Counted from the first letter of the stretch, positions 10,731-22,309 are shown. The stretch is DNA of 64,000 nt from Sorghum bicolor (GCF_000003195.3 NC_012871.2:50367262-50431261); one strand, 5' to 3'. The notes: generated by a model not told the origin, from the letters alone. Numbers and translations: made by a program.

Positions 10731-10770
10731 GACTGAGAGTGCTCTTTATACGAAAAAAAATCAGTTGGGT

Positions 10771-10842
10771 TGGCTAGTGGCTAGTGCAGAGACCCTAGAG
10801 TATTGGGTCACAGGTTTGATACCTGGTGTCCACTCTTTTTTT
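10771..10842 (+). repeat. tRNA-like pol III motifs, possible SINE head
   Basis: TGGCTAGTGG (10771) weakly resembles an A box. GGTTTGATACC (10813-10823) matches the B box GGTTCGANNCC except for one C-to-T change. A T run follows at 10834. Spacing is about right for a tRNA-derived SINE head or a decayed tRNA. No cloverleaf was confirmed. Confidence 0.3.
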
Positions 10843-10896
10843 TTGCCGTGCATTGCATGCGAGCGCATTGGCTTGCCTTCGATTTTTTTTATTTTT

Positions 10897-11128
10897 AGCC
10901 CTAAATTTGAAACATATTTCAAATTTGACTTGGTTTTGAAATTTTTTTTAAGAATAGCCCGTTTGGCCCCGCCACCATAAATGGCGGGGCAAATGTACTG
11001 TACCCCGCTTTTAGCCTAAATTTGAAACATATTTCAAATTTGACTTGATTTCGAAATTTTTTTAAGAATAGCCTGTTTGGCCCCGCCACCATAAATGGTG
11101 GGACAAATGAACTGTACCCCGCCGCCAT
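10897..11128. repeat. 116-bp tandem repeat, two copies
   Basis: AGCC(C)TAAATTTGAAACATAT begins at 10897 and again at 11013. Both units continue to TTTGGCCCCGCCACCATAAA and then a CCCCGC stretch. Copies differ by a few bases. The unit merges on the right with CCCCGCC-rich sequence shared with the MULE arms. Confidence 0.8.
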
Positions 11129-11136
11129 GACGGGGT

Positions 11137-12235
11137 ACAGTTGCCACGTGGTATGCAGCCCTCAGGGGCCTACTGACGTGGCGGGGTACGTGGTAAAGTG
11201 TACCCCGCCACCCATCATGGCGGGTTAGGCAACCCCGCCGCTCATCAGGGCGGGGTACGTCCAGGGTCACTTAAAAGATTTTTTTTATTTCTAACCTTTT
11301 TTAAAACTAATTTTGATTTTAACACTAAAAGTTTTCTTTTTCTAAATCTAATCCTTTTGGCCGCCTCATCATGCAGTATAAATCTAGGTTTTTTTAACTA
11401 ATTTATTTAAAGATATAAATATTATACATATTTTTTATAAATCGAGTCAAATTTGTGGTATGGAAAAAACGACAGTTAAATAGAAACTAAGAGAGTACTC
11501 GACATTTCAAAGTTGTTATTTAAAGATATAAATATTACACATGTGGTACCTTGTGGCGCAACAATAATAGTGCAAAAAACTTTAACTTGATTTATAAAAG
11601 ATATGTACAATATTTCTAACTTCAAATAAATTTATTAAAAAATTGGATTTAAATATCTATTTAACGATACTAATTTTATATTATAAATATTAATATTTTT
11701 AATAAATATTTAATCAAAATTTTTTTAGGAGAAGCGAAAACGACAAATATTGTGCCCGCATGCTGCTGCGCGCAGCACGTGGAATTTTTTCAATTTGGCT
11801 TTTTTTGAAACTTTTTTTGCAAAAAGACCCCTGGCGAAACAATTTTCAAAAATAAACCGTTTTTCGGCGTTATGTGACCGCACGCCGAGGATTCGCGTCT
11901 CGACGTTGTGTCAGTTGACGCCTAGGTTATGCCACGTCATCGACAACCTTGGTCGTCCAAAACATGGGGATGGCACCTCGGCGTCATCTCAATTGACGCC
12001 GAGCCGCGGATGTCGGCGTTGGCTCTTGGCACGCCGAGGTCGGGGGCGCGGGGTGGACGGCCCATTTTGGCCTTGCGGCCCACACAGCTCGGCGTGCGGG
12101 CATTTAGCGCTGAGCCACTGACCTCGGCGTTGAGTCGTCTAACGCCGAGGTCTGGGCTATACAGAGCCGCGCGCGGCCTTCTTCCTCCTCCCTCCATTCA
12201 GTCTTTCCTCTTCCCACCTCTCTCTCTCTCCTTAC
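11137..12235. repeat. MULE left inverted arm
   Basis: It matches the complement of 21150-22245, with diverged and gapped stretches. In order it shows ACAGTTGCCACGTGG, CCCGCC blocks, an AT-rich piece with AAAAACGACAGTTA, GCTGCTGCGCGCAGC, TTTGCAAAAAGACCCC, and several ACGCCGAG/CTCGGCGT pairs. It ends in a pyrimidine-rich leader with CTCTCTCTCTC near 12221. The transposase transcript probably starts within it. Confidence 0.75.
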
Positions 12236-12628
12236 CCCGCCGCACCCTCAAACCCTAGCCATTAGGGAGTGGCTAGGGGCCCAAATCAGCCCCTTCAAAT
12301 TGGTCCCGAGGTAATACTCCTTCCCCTCTTCCATTCTATTCGTGTAGATTTTGCTGTATTGGTTGTTTTTTTGGAAATCCTAGGATGAAGGTGGTGGTTG
12401 TTCATTTGGTCATTGTGTTAGGGTTTGTATGAGTTTGATTGAAATGTATATGCTTTGGTGTTGTGGAGAACATTAATTAGTATGTTGTTATGTTCAAACC
12501 TTAATAGGTATTGCTTTTATCATTGTGTTAGGGTTTCTTAGTTATTGTTATTTGTTTTTAATGAAGTAGATATTTATATGATGATATATATATATATATG
12601 ATAATATTTCGATGTGTGATGGTTGTTG

Positions 12629-15472
12629 ATGGATAAATTAGTGAGGTTGCATCATGGAGGCCGTGTTGTTAGGACAAGAGATGATAGTGTCAAATTTGAG
12701 AAAATGAGTGAGCAATTGTTGATTTTTGGTGAATCGCCCACATTGGCCCAATCGTTAGAGGAAGTGAAATTAAAGTTAGGTTGGAATGATGTGGATTTTG
12801 TTCAGATTCAAGGCGTGATAGATGTTGGGTCGGCAAATGGTCCACGTATCAAGCGTTTGTTGCTAATATCAAGTGACTTAGAATGGACTCATTACAAGGC
12901 GGTTGTTTTGGCCTCTGAAGTCCGTTCTTTGGATTTAGTTGTTAGCAAGGAGTCATCTGTAAGAGTAGAATACCGACCGTCCCCCGCTCGCGTAGATGTC
13001 GGTCCTTCTTTGGAAGAAGAAATAATTGTCACACAACCATGGTATGGTGATAGCCAAGTGGTAGTACCACAGGAGGATGATGAATATGGTGGTGCTGAAG
13101 GGCTAGGTTTTCCCGAGCATGGTGTTGGATGGGCTGAGGACGATAGATATGCTGAAGACAATACAATGGAGCATAGAGATGTCCAGGGCAACACTGACAA
13201 TGAGGACAATGATGACTCATATGTAATAGGTGACTCAGAAAAGGGTTTAGATGACGCTAGTGGTGATGATTCCATTGATGATGACCTTAGTGATGAGGAT
13301 GATCTTAGTGGTGAAGAAGAATTTGGCGATGCTCGGGCCACCAATCGATTAGCTATCGAAGTAGATGGAGATGATGAGATATTTGAGGATGTGGCGGATG
13401 TTGACTCCGATGACGATCGCCCCGTTCGTCGTCTCACTGAAAGGGAAATAGAGATTTTGAGGAGGGTGTTGCCTGATAGAGAGCCTTCAATTGGTGATTT
13501 CGAGGACCTTAGCCATGGTCATAGGGCTTTTGCTGATGGTGGGCTAAACGAGAGCAGCATCCCTGATGTTAGTGTTTGTCCCATCATACGCAAGGGTTTA
13601 TTGTTTGCCACAATGGATGAGTTGAAATCATGGTTGCAAGAGTACTCAATTCTCCACCACCGTCCATTTCGGGTGATCAATTCATATAAGGAGAAGAGGT
13701 ACACCGTGGCTTGTGAGGAACAATTGTGTCAATGGAGAGTATGTGCTAGGAAAACAAGGGCAGGCAAATGGAAGATTACCTCAGTTAATCAACCACATAC
13801 TTGTGGTAGTGCTGACGCAGAAGACACTCATTTGCAGCTCAACTCTAGGTTCATTGCAAGGCAATTGTGCCCTATTGTGAAGCATATGCCAACCATAACG
13901 GTGTCTGCGTTGGTTGAGACAATCTTCCAACTATACAACTATTACGTGAAGTATGGAAAAGCATGGAGAGCAAAGCAGCGTGCATTGGAAATAATATTTG
14001 GTAATTGGGAAGAAGCGTATGAGTGCCTACCGGTAATGTTGAACGCAATGAAAGCGGCAAATCCCGGGACGCAGTTTGAGTACGTGCCTAAGGAAGGTGA
14101 ATCAAGGAACGGCCGGGAGGTGTTTGGTAGGGCTTTCTGGGTTTTCGGTCAGAGCATTGAAGCATTCAAGCATTGTAGGCCCGTTGTATCAATTGATGGC
14201 ACATTTCTTACAGGGAAGTTCGAGGGCACAATGCTTATATGTATTGGGACAGATGCCGAAGACTAGCTTGTGCCGTTAGCCTTTGCCATTGTTCGGAAGG
14301 AGGACACCGATAGTTGGTGCTGGTTCCTTAGACTCGTTAGACAAGTTGTAATCGGCCCTGGACGTGATGTTTGTGTGATATCCGACAGACATGCTGGGAT
14401 TCTGAATGCTGTAGAGGAGGTGATCCCTGGTTATGGGCAAATACATCATCGTTGGTGTACAAGACACCTTGCTCAGAATCTTATACGACGTGACCACACA
14501 AAAGACAACTTCAAGTTATTCGAGGAGGTTTGTAGGCAGCAAGAGGTTAAGCTATTCAATGAGAAGCTAGAAGCTCTTAAGTTAGCTACAAATGATGATG
14601 GTAGACAGTTTTTGAGTGACTTGATGCCTTCAAAGGAGAAATGGACCTTAGCATACGACACATGTGGTTCGAGATGGGGTTTCATGACAAGTAACATGGC
14701 AGAGATGTTTAATAGTCTTCTTAGAGGTTGTCGTGGGCTGCCTGTTACCGCTATTGCCTCATTCACTTTCTACAAGCTCAACTCTTGGTTCGTTGCGCGG
14801 AAGAAACATGCTAGATCCCTATGGTTGCAAGGGAAAACTTGGCCACTTCTAGCCACCGAGCAACTAGCTTTCTCTAAGAGAAAATCAAAGCGACAGAAGG
14901 GTTCATGTTTTGATCCAATAAGACATGGCTATGAGATTCTTGAGGGAGGAGGAACCAACATTGGTGGAGAGGATCGAGGCGCTCGAAAACATAAGGTCAT
15001 AATCAATGAAAATAGATGCACCTGTGGGAAACCAAGAATATACCACAGGCCTTGCTCTCATATGATCACAGCTTGTCGTCTTAGGCGTGTCGACGCTGAG
15101 ATTCCTCCCCGTATGGCCGTGGAGTTCTCATTGACAAATCTAAGAAGTACATGGCACCCTCAATTTGAGCCATTTCTAGACGAGAGCCAATGGCCCACTT
15201 ATGATGGACCCAAGTACGTGGCTGATTTAGGGTTACTATGGAAGAGTAGAGGCCCGAGGAGACGGAAGCGGTTTAAGATGGACATGGACCGAGCTACCAA
15301 AGGTCGGTCCACTAGTAGCAAGGTTGGCACTCATTTTGTAGAAGACACCCAAAAATCTCGTTGCTCTAAGTGCCACAAGCCGGGTCATAATAGAAGGAAA
15401 TGTCCACAATTGATAAGAGAGGAGGTACTTTTACGTAGTTTTTACATGTGTTATAATTTCCACAATTGTTAA
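12629..15472 (+). pseudogene. MURA-like MULE transposase, one in-frame stop
   Basis: Read through, the frame is 947 codons from ATG 12629. An acidic region (about residues 190-275) precedes a MuDR-type DNA-binding domain (about 320-395, with CQWRVCARK and HTCGS). The catalytic core has DGTFL (about 521), SDRH (about 583) and SNMAEMFN (about 688). A SWIM zinc finger, CTCGKPRIYHRPCSHM, is near 797, and a CCHC knuckle, CSKCHKPGHNRRKC, is near 911. Codon 546 is TAG (14264-14266) where relatives read QLVPLAFA, so CAG became TAG. The true end is probably a splice at GAGGAG/GTACTT (15424) to 15595, adding a few codons. A spliced 5' leader from the left arm is likely (donor near 12309). Without suppression the product lacks most of its catalytic core. 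Confidence 0.85.
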
Positions 15473-15595
15473 AATTTCACTACTTTTACATGTGTTATAC
15501 AATTGTTTAGGTTTCCTTTTTTTAATTTACATAATATGTCTTATTTATGTAATGTTACTTTCATACTAACTTTTTGTTGTCACTTATGTTACAGT

Positions 15596-18006
15596 ATGGA
15601 TCGAACCCTGCTTGACCCGAGGTTCGATGAGAAACATCGAGCTCGGAGGATCGAGGATGGAGAGGTACCCTTCTTTTACAACTTGTATTACTTGTATTAC
15701 TTATTACTTGTTTTCATCCATTTTTCTTTTGAATAACTTTCGTTTGTTTATCTTTGTTGTTTTCATTGCAGGTGCTCCACTGTTTGAGACCCATGACCCA
15801 TGAGGCTGCTACAAGCCTGGTGTACGACGAGAGGTACACGCCCCTATTGAAGAGGGCCAACCTTGCTGCAGTCACTCGTGTGTGCCGTCGCGGTACTCCA
15901 CCTTTCAACCCAGCGGCGTTGACAGCTTTGATCGATAGGTGGCGTCCTGAGACACACACCTTCCACCTTCCTTGTGGAGAGATGACCGTCACTCTAGAGG
16001 ACACAGCCATGATCCTTGGAGTGAGAATCAGAGGTTTTCCAGTGACCGGAGACACTGAGTCCGAAGGGTGGGAGAACCGAGTGCATAACTTCTTGGGACG
16101 TGCACTACCAGAGCTTGAGGCAGGGAAGAAGAGAAGGAGCAGCGGGGTACCACTTAGGTGGCTTCGAGAGCAGTGGCATCAGTGTCCACCAGACGCTGAT
16201 GAAGCCACAGTGAACTACTACTGCAGAGCATATGTTCTTCACATGTTCGGTACGGTTCTCTTCCCGGATGGCACTGGAGACACGGCTTCGTGGATGTACA
16301 TCCTGTGCTTGCAGAATTGGGATGACGCTGGGAATAGAAGCTGGGGCTCAGCCATCTTGGCTTTCTTGTACCGCCAGCTGTGCGAGGCTTGTCAGAGGAC
16401 TGGAGGAACACATTCTACCATGTCTGGGTGCATGACACTCCTGCAGGTACATAATATGAGTCTTTGTTTTCACTTGCAAGCCTTTAATTTCATGATGGAC
16501 CTATCATACTGAGTTCTTTCTTTTCAATGCAGATTTGGATGTGGGAGAGGCTTCCTGTTGGAAGACCACATAGGATGCAACAACCACCTACTTGGTTCCC
16601 GGAAGGGGACGCAATCGTTGCTCCAACGGTGGCTCACCTCTACGACCGTACGAGCGGTGTGTACCACGTCTCCCGTCATGCTTACATTAGCTACACCAAT
16701 GAGATGGACACCCTTCAACCACAACACGTAAGTCTAGCAACAATTTATTTGACTTGTAGAACTCTATATGGACATAGTACTCAACGCAGTCGTTGTTTTC
16801 AGGTTGAGTGGAGACCGTACAGGACGGAAAGGATCCTTGCCTTGGTACTTAGCACAGTCTGCAGGGTAGATGAGGATTTGTGGACTATGAGGTGCCCCCT
16901 CATATGTTTCTACGCTGTCGAGGACCACCTCCCGCACCGTGTCGCCCGGCAATTTGGTAGGCTCCAACCTTGTCCACCGGAGGACTTCTCCACGAGTTGG
17001 CAGCTACATAGGTACGTCGCTTAAATTGCCAAAGTTGACTCTTCCATTTCGTTAATTGTAATGGACCTTGTACTAACCATTTCCCGATTTGACAGGTTGA
17101 ATCGTCAGCGACAGAAGAAGATTACGAACTGGCAGGCCGAACACCAAAGATACATTGATGAGTGGCTACGTTATGAGCAGAAAAACATGAGAATTCATGC
17201 CGTGCATCGGGACAATGCGTTCAACGAGTACCTCGGGTGGCTCGGGCCAAGGACAAGGTTGTGCTTGAGGCCTGCATGGACGGAGCAAGATATCGCTGAC
17301 ATTGCTAGTGAAGATGAGGGCGACAACCCCTACGATGAAGCTACCCGGACAGGACGATAAGTTGAGATTGCTCCTGTGCTGTCTAGAGCGGTTAGTCCTA
17401 AAAGATTCCAATGTATTTGTATTTTATTGATAACTTCCTATTGTCAAAGGATTTATACTCATAGTATTTGTGAGCAGGGTACCGAAATCATGAGGACAGT
17501 CGCTGAACAAGGAAGGGCATTGATGATCCCTCAGGGTGCTCCAGATGAAGCTACCGAATTACGAGCAGCCCTACAGGTAATCCATCACAAGCTCTTCAAA
17601 ATTGTTGGCCCCTATATATTTGTTAACCAATTATAATATGTTTTCCATGCAGCGTGCAATGCATTGCCTGCGCAAGGTAGCCGCCCGCCTTGGTTGTCGA
17701 CATCCCACCGGCGTAGTGGAGCCACAACAGCTTGGTGGAGCAGGCGGCTGTGAAGGAGCTGGCCCGTCTAGCACGCATGGAGCTCATACTTCTACACAAG
17801 TTGAAGAGGAACAAGGACAAGCCGAGGGGTACGGGGGTGATGATCAAGAAGAGATTGGCATGTCACAGCTGGCTGATGCTCCCCCAGGAACGCAGGGTGC
17901 CTCTACCTCTAGACGTCCACAAAGGGCGACCCGAGCTGTCGAGAGGTACACTCCCGGTTCCCATGCGCTGCCAAGAGATAGCCGTGGTGGTCGGCGTCCA
18001 CGTTAG
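15596..18006 (+). pseudogene. Plant mobile domain (PMD) gene, 7 exons, one in-frame stop
   Basis: Exons are 15596-15664, 15772-16446, 16533-16727, 16803-17011, 17096-17390, 17478-17576 and 17653-18006. All have GT/AG borders and keep frame (631 codons plus stop). The protein starts MDRTLLDPRFDEKHRARRIE and has the PMD landmarks LRPMTHEAATSLVYDERY, FHLPCGEMTVTLEDTAMILG and FPDGTGDTASWMY. Such proteins are often annotated as the long form of serine/threonine phosphatase 7, but there is no phosphatase domain here. The tail is Gln/Ala-rich with basic residues. Codon 471 is TAA (17358-17360) in TGR-stop-VEIAP, most simply CAA to TAA. PMD genes are known inside plant transposons and as the silencing factors MAIN and MAIL1. 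A role for this copy is inferred only. Confidence 0.85.
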
Positions 18007-18524
18007 GGTAAAAACCGAAACCTTTCATCCTATATGTTCCTAAGTTGTCCCATATTTGTGTGTTCCTAAGGTGCCCCCTATATCTTGTTCACAGGTCACA
18101 ATATGGATGAGCGCCTTCTTTTGTCTTCAACGACTTTGTGGATGGCAATACAATGTTAAAAGAACTATGTGCAAACTCTATGTGTAAACGCCATTTAACA
18201 ATGTCAAATGAACTATGTGGAAACTCATGTATGGACTATGTGTGAACGACTATGCTATGTATGAGCTACTTTAATATGTACTCAAGTATGGACTATGAAT
18301 CAACTAATGCTATTGCTGATGTATGGACTCTGTTTGGATTATTATGTATTTATGTATGTGCCTATTTGATTGTTGATTTGTATTATTTTTCCAAGAATGT
18401 AGTTGTATTACTATATAGTTATGTATTTGTATTACTATATGATTATGGATTTGTATTAACAATTTGTATTATTTTGGCAATGGCTCAAATCTTAGGCGTA
18501 AATAAATAAAATTCTAAGCCAAAG

Positions 18525-18735
18525 ACCTCGGCGTTTTTTCAATTGACGCCGAGGTAGGTGCCAAACCTGCACCTCTCTGAGTTGGAGGTGCTCGCCACGC
18601 CGAGGTAGCCAACCTCGGCGTGCTATAGCTTGACGCCGAGCTAGCACCAAAAATTGAGCCTCCCTGCGTTGGTGGGGCTCGCCACGCCGAGGTAGCCAAC
18701 CTCGGCGTGCTAGGACTTGACGCCGAGCTTGGCAA
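18525..18735. repeat. Internal CTCGGCG/ACGCCGAG cluster between convergent genes
   Basis: Two tandem units of roughly 95 bp share CTCGCCACGCCGAGGTAGCC followed by AACCTCGGCGTGCTA. Each unit ends TTGACGCCGAGCT. The same octamers fill both inverted arms. The cluster sits between the 3' ends of the PMD gene and the GRF gene. Confidence 0.85.
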
Positions 18736-18947
18736 CAGTTAGCTTTGTGAGTTAGCTTCGTGAGTTGCTTGGCAATTTATTGGACAACCACGAGAGTTTT
18801 AGTACCAACAAATGAAACATACAAGCGAATACTCGTGGGAGAAGCAATCCATGGCGTCGCACATAAGTTCTCATCATACATAGACATGTACCACTAGTTC
18901 GTACTCGCATATAAGGAATCCATTACATGCTCAAATACTATGGACCT

Positions 18948-20750
18948 CTAACCAGAAACGTAGCCAGGTAGCAAATCGTCGTCGTCGGACTCGCAATCCT
19001 CCACCACCACTCCTTTTTCCTTTTCCGCCTTTTGCCTGTAGTAAGCAGCCTCAATTTCATCCACGGCTTGTGTTAACCATTCCTCGTCCTCCTCCTCCTC
19101 TAGCACCACCTTCTTTTGGCTATAGTAAGCAGCCTCCGCCTCATCCACGGCTTGTGTATACCATTCCTCCTCCTCGTCCTCCTCGACCTGCAAAACAAAG
19201 TCCGTAGCGCGCCTGGTTTCGCCTGCATTGTGCACATGTACATTATGCTCTTGTTGAGCCATCTTAGAAGCATCATGCTCAAGCACTAGTTCGGCAAGAG
19301 CGTCCAGTCTTGAGTTGTCTTCCTCATCCATGTTGTTGTCGGCCTCTTTCTCCTTCATCTTGTCCATAGCTATCTTCTCCAAATACCTTGAACGAGCCAC
19401 ATCAGCGGCCCAATCTCCGGTGCATCCAATCTCTTTAACAATGAAATTGCAATTGTTATAAAATCAAAAGACATCAAATAGACATTAAAATTATTATTAC
19501 TTACTAGCGCACAATCTTTTCTCTAAACCCTTCATTTTGTCATACTCTTGAAGTACAGCTCTCCAAGAGTTCTCCTCTTCTTTTTGCCTGATACCTTTGA
19601 GCCTCCATTTCTCCCACATTACTTTTGCGGGGCTGTTGTGACGGCCCTCTCTTGCTTCACGACGTGCGTCCTCTTTATAGTACTTCACATAGTTGTCCAA
19701 CAGCTGGTTCCCGCAACGAAGCTTAATGCCTAGTGCTTTCTTTTGCTCGCAGGTTTGGTAGAAGTCTCTTTTCCCATGCCAATACTCCCAGTCACATTTC
19801 CTAGTGCTCTAATGTTGAATAAGAAATGATAATTAGTAAGAACACATATTGTTGTTCTAACACTATTGAAAAAACAACAAGAGCTCACCTCATCGTAGTC
19901 TACCATATGACCACAAAAATAGCCAACTCCTAGTTCGGAAGGAACTAGGCCGTAGCTAGCCTCAACACCACACTTGCACTTAACCGGAGACGCTGGGGTA
20001 ATAATCCTGTCCTTCTTTTTCTTCTTTTCCTCCGGCCAATGAGACTTCGGACCATATAGCCACTCTCTAAAACGACACTTTTCCATAGAATAATCCTACC
20101 ACAATTGAAAATCAATGGACTTCGACCATACTATATAAATTACTTGTAAGAAACCAAAAGTGGTATACTAGGAAAAGTGACTTACTGGATGCTTGTTGGG
20201 ACACACAAACTCAAGACCGCGCGTATGCTCTACCATAGCTCTGTCACCACAAAAGCACTTAGGAGGGTCATCAAGGCGTCTTGCCGTAGCTACTTCCTTC
20301 TCCTCACAAGTCATCGGTGGGGGGTTTGGTGGTGGCGGCACCCAACGTTTGAAGCGATCACGTGGAAACTTCCCGTGGCAAATACCCGCAAAAAGCAAGA
20401 ACCGTGGGTCAAACTTGTCGGGGACGTCGATCCACTGGAAGAAGAAGCACTTCTCATGGTCCTAGAAAAACAAACAAATAAATCATGCAAAGCGTTGGTG
20501 CAACCATAACCTACATTTCAAAAATTCAAACACAATTTCATAAACTTACATTGAATTGGCCACATGTGTAGAAACACCGTGCAGCGGTGTCAGGATGCCT
20601 AGATTGCATCACTTCTGCCGGCTTTTGACAATCACAATTTGGAACTGGAAGGTCCGGAGGTACCGGGGCATCCACGCAAGAGGCGTCCGCATAAAGCTCC
20701 GTCGGTCGACCGCGTTTTTTCCAATACTCTACTCGATACAGGTTCATCAT
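18948..20750 (-). CDS. MULE-borne protein with three GRF-like zinc clusters, intact
   Basis: Exons on minus are 20750-20550, 20461-20186, 20095-19889, 19808-19505 and 19432-18948. They join in frame to 490 residues with no stop. Three CxC...C...C clusters follow the GRF zinc-finger plan: CDCQKPAEV...CFYTCG with CFFFQWID; CFCGDRAMVEH...FVCPN with CRFREWL; and CKCGVEASYG...YFCGH with CDWEYWHG. The second half is a charged helical region (EYDKMKGLEK) and an acidic tail with two similar blocks, EEEWYTQAVDEAEAAYY and DEEWLTQAVDEIEAAYY. GRF domains bind single-stranded nucleic acid in other proteins. Activity here is unknown. Transcription probably starts in the right arm and runs towards the PMD gene, the position held by mudrB in MuDR, but I see no similarity to MURB. 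Confidence 0.75.
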
Positions 20751-20759
20751 CTACATAAA

Positions 20760-21149
20760 CAAGTGTTACTATAACTAATGCCACATTTACTAGCACCAAG
20801 ACATACAACACTAAGTGAGGACATGAATCGTACTTACTAAAAAGTTAACAAAGTGGCCCAATGCACTAAAGAGTAGCAAACCCTAAACCATAGTCCACAA
20901 CATACAACACTAAATGAGGACATACTATACCATACTAAACACGCATTTGAGTCAAATACTCATTGGATAAAAGGCATTTCACAAATGACATGAAGCAAAC
21001 CATTAATGACATATTCCATAAAAGATCCACCACTAAAACAAGATCCCAATGGATAAAAGGGATGAGGGGAAGGAGTAGTACCTTAGGAAACCGTTATGAG
21101 CCTCGATCCGAGACCTCTATACCCGGTTTTAGAATTTAGGGTTTGTGGG
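20760..21149 (-). other. 5' flank of the GRF gene
   Basis: No domain-bearing frame is seen. On minus, AAACCCTAAATTC near 21142 and a donor-like CCTAAG/GTACTA near 21080 suggest a non-coding first exon spliced to the coding exon at 20750. Confidence 0.35.
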
Positions 21150-22245
21150 AAGAGAGAGGAAGAGAGAAAAGGGGATGAGCACAAAGAAAGAATGAAGAGA
21201 GGAAGAAGAAGGGCCCTTGGCTCGGGCTGGTAACCAGAGCTCGGCGTCGAGTCGTCTGACGCCGAGATATGAGGCTCGGCGATAAAGGGTAAAACGCCGA
21301 GGTTTGTGGGCCGCCAAGCTAACTGGGCCTCGCCGTGTACAACAGCAGACCTCGGCGTTACGTGAATTAACGCCGAGGTCTGTGGCTCGGCGTTAGGTAA
21401 TTTAGCGTCGACATTCTGCCACGTGTTTTCGACGACCAGGGTCGTCGATGACGTGGCACTAGCTAGGCGTTATAGGACACGACGCTGAGGCACGGAACCT
21501 CGGCGTACTGTTACATGACGCCGAAAAACGGTCTATTTTTAAAAATTGTTTCGCCTGGGGTCTAATTGCAAAAAAAGTTTCGAAAAAGGGCCAAATTACA
21601 AAAATTTCAGGCGCAGCAGTGTGCGCATGCTTACAGTAGCGGCACTGTGCCTGCATGCTGCTGCGCGCAGCACTGTGCGCGTGCTGTCTTTCCCGTTCCT
21701 AAATGTCTGTTATTTTTACTTCTCGAAAAATAACTTTGATTACATATATATTAAAAATATGAATATTTATAATATAAAATTAATATCACTAAAGATATTT
21801 AAATTTAATTTTTTAATAAATTTATTTGAAATTAGAAATTGTATCTTTTATAAATTAAGTCAAAGTTGTTTGCACTGTTATTTGTGACCGCATACCTTTA
21901 ACAGCTTTGAAATACGGAGTACTCCCTTAGTTCCTATCTAACTGTCGTTTTTACCCGTATCACCAGTTTGACTCGATTTATAAAAAATATATACAATACT
22001 TATATCTTTAAATAAATTTGTTAAAAAACTAGATTTAAAGATCTTTCCATTAATATTAATTACGTATTTTAAATAACTTTGTCATATATATTTTAATCAA
22101 AGTTATTTCTCAAGAAATATAAATAACAATTATTTTAGAACGGAAATCCCGCCATGATAGGGGGTGGGGAACGCATAACCCGCCCTGGATCATGATGAGG
22201 TACACGTCAGCACGGGCCTGGTGCTGCATGCCACGTGGCAGCTGT
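21150..22245. repeat. MULE right inverted arm
   Basis: This is the complement of the left arm. It holds a purine-rich leader, paired CTCGGCGT/ACGCCGAG motifs, TTTCGCCTGGGGTCTAATTG, GCTGCTGCGCGCAGC, the AT-rich stretch, CCCGCC blocks, and CCACGTGGCAGCTGT at the outer limit. It carries an extra GCAGC/GCATGC piece (about 21620-21680) absent from the left arm. Confidence 0.75.
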
Positions 22246-22254
22246 AAGCGAAGC

Positions 22255-22307
22255 GGAGAAGTACATTCTCTCTTGGTTGAGCTGGAGAAGTACATTCTCT
22301 CTTGGTT
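22255..22307. repeat. 24-bp direct repeat
   Basis: GGAGAAGTACATTCTCTCTT occurs at 22255 and 22284, each followed by GGTT. It lies just outside the MULE arm. Confidence 0.8.
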
Positions 22308-22309
22308 CC

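Larger units (their letters stand above)
11137..22245 (+). mobile_element. Large Mutator-like element with three genes
   Basis: About 11.1 kb is enclosed by inverted arms of about 1.1 kb. Inside are a MURA-type transposase gene and a plant mobile domain gene, both on plus, and a convergent GRF-type zinc-finger gene on minus. The classic MULE tip may be further in: the arms are most alike from GGAATTTTT (left, about 11781), and GCGCAGCAC (11770-11778) and GCGCAGCAG (21611-21619) could be a 9-bp target duplication. However, inverted similarity continues outside these points to 11137/22245, so the true boundary is uncertain. Two genes carry stops, so the copy is probably not autonomous. Confidence 0.75.

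Noticed and set aside
12892..13437. 181-codon Ser-rich frame on minus
   Set aside because: It is the complement of the acidic region of the MULE transposase.
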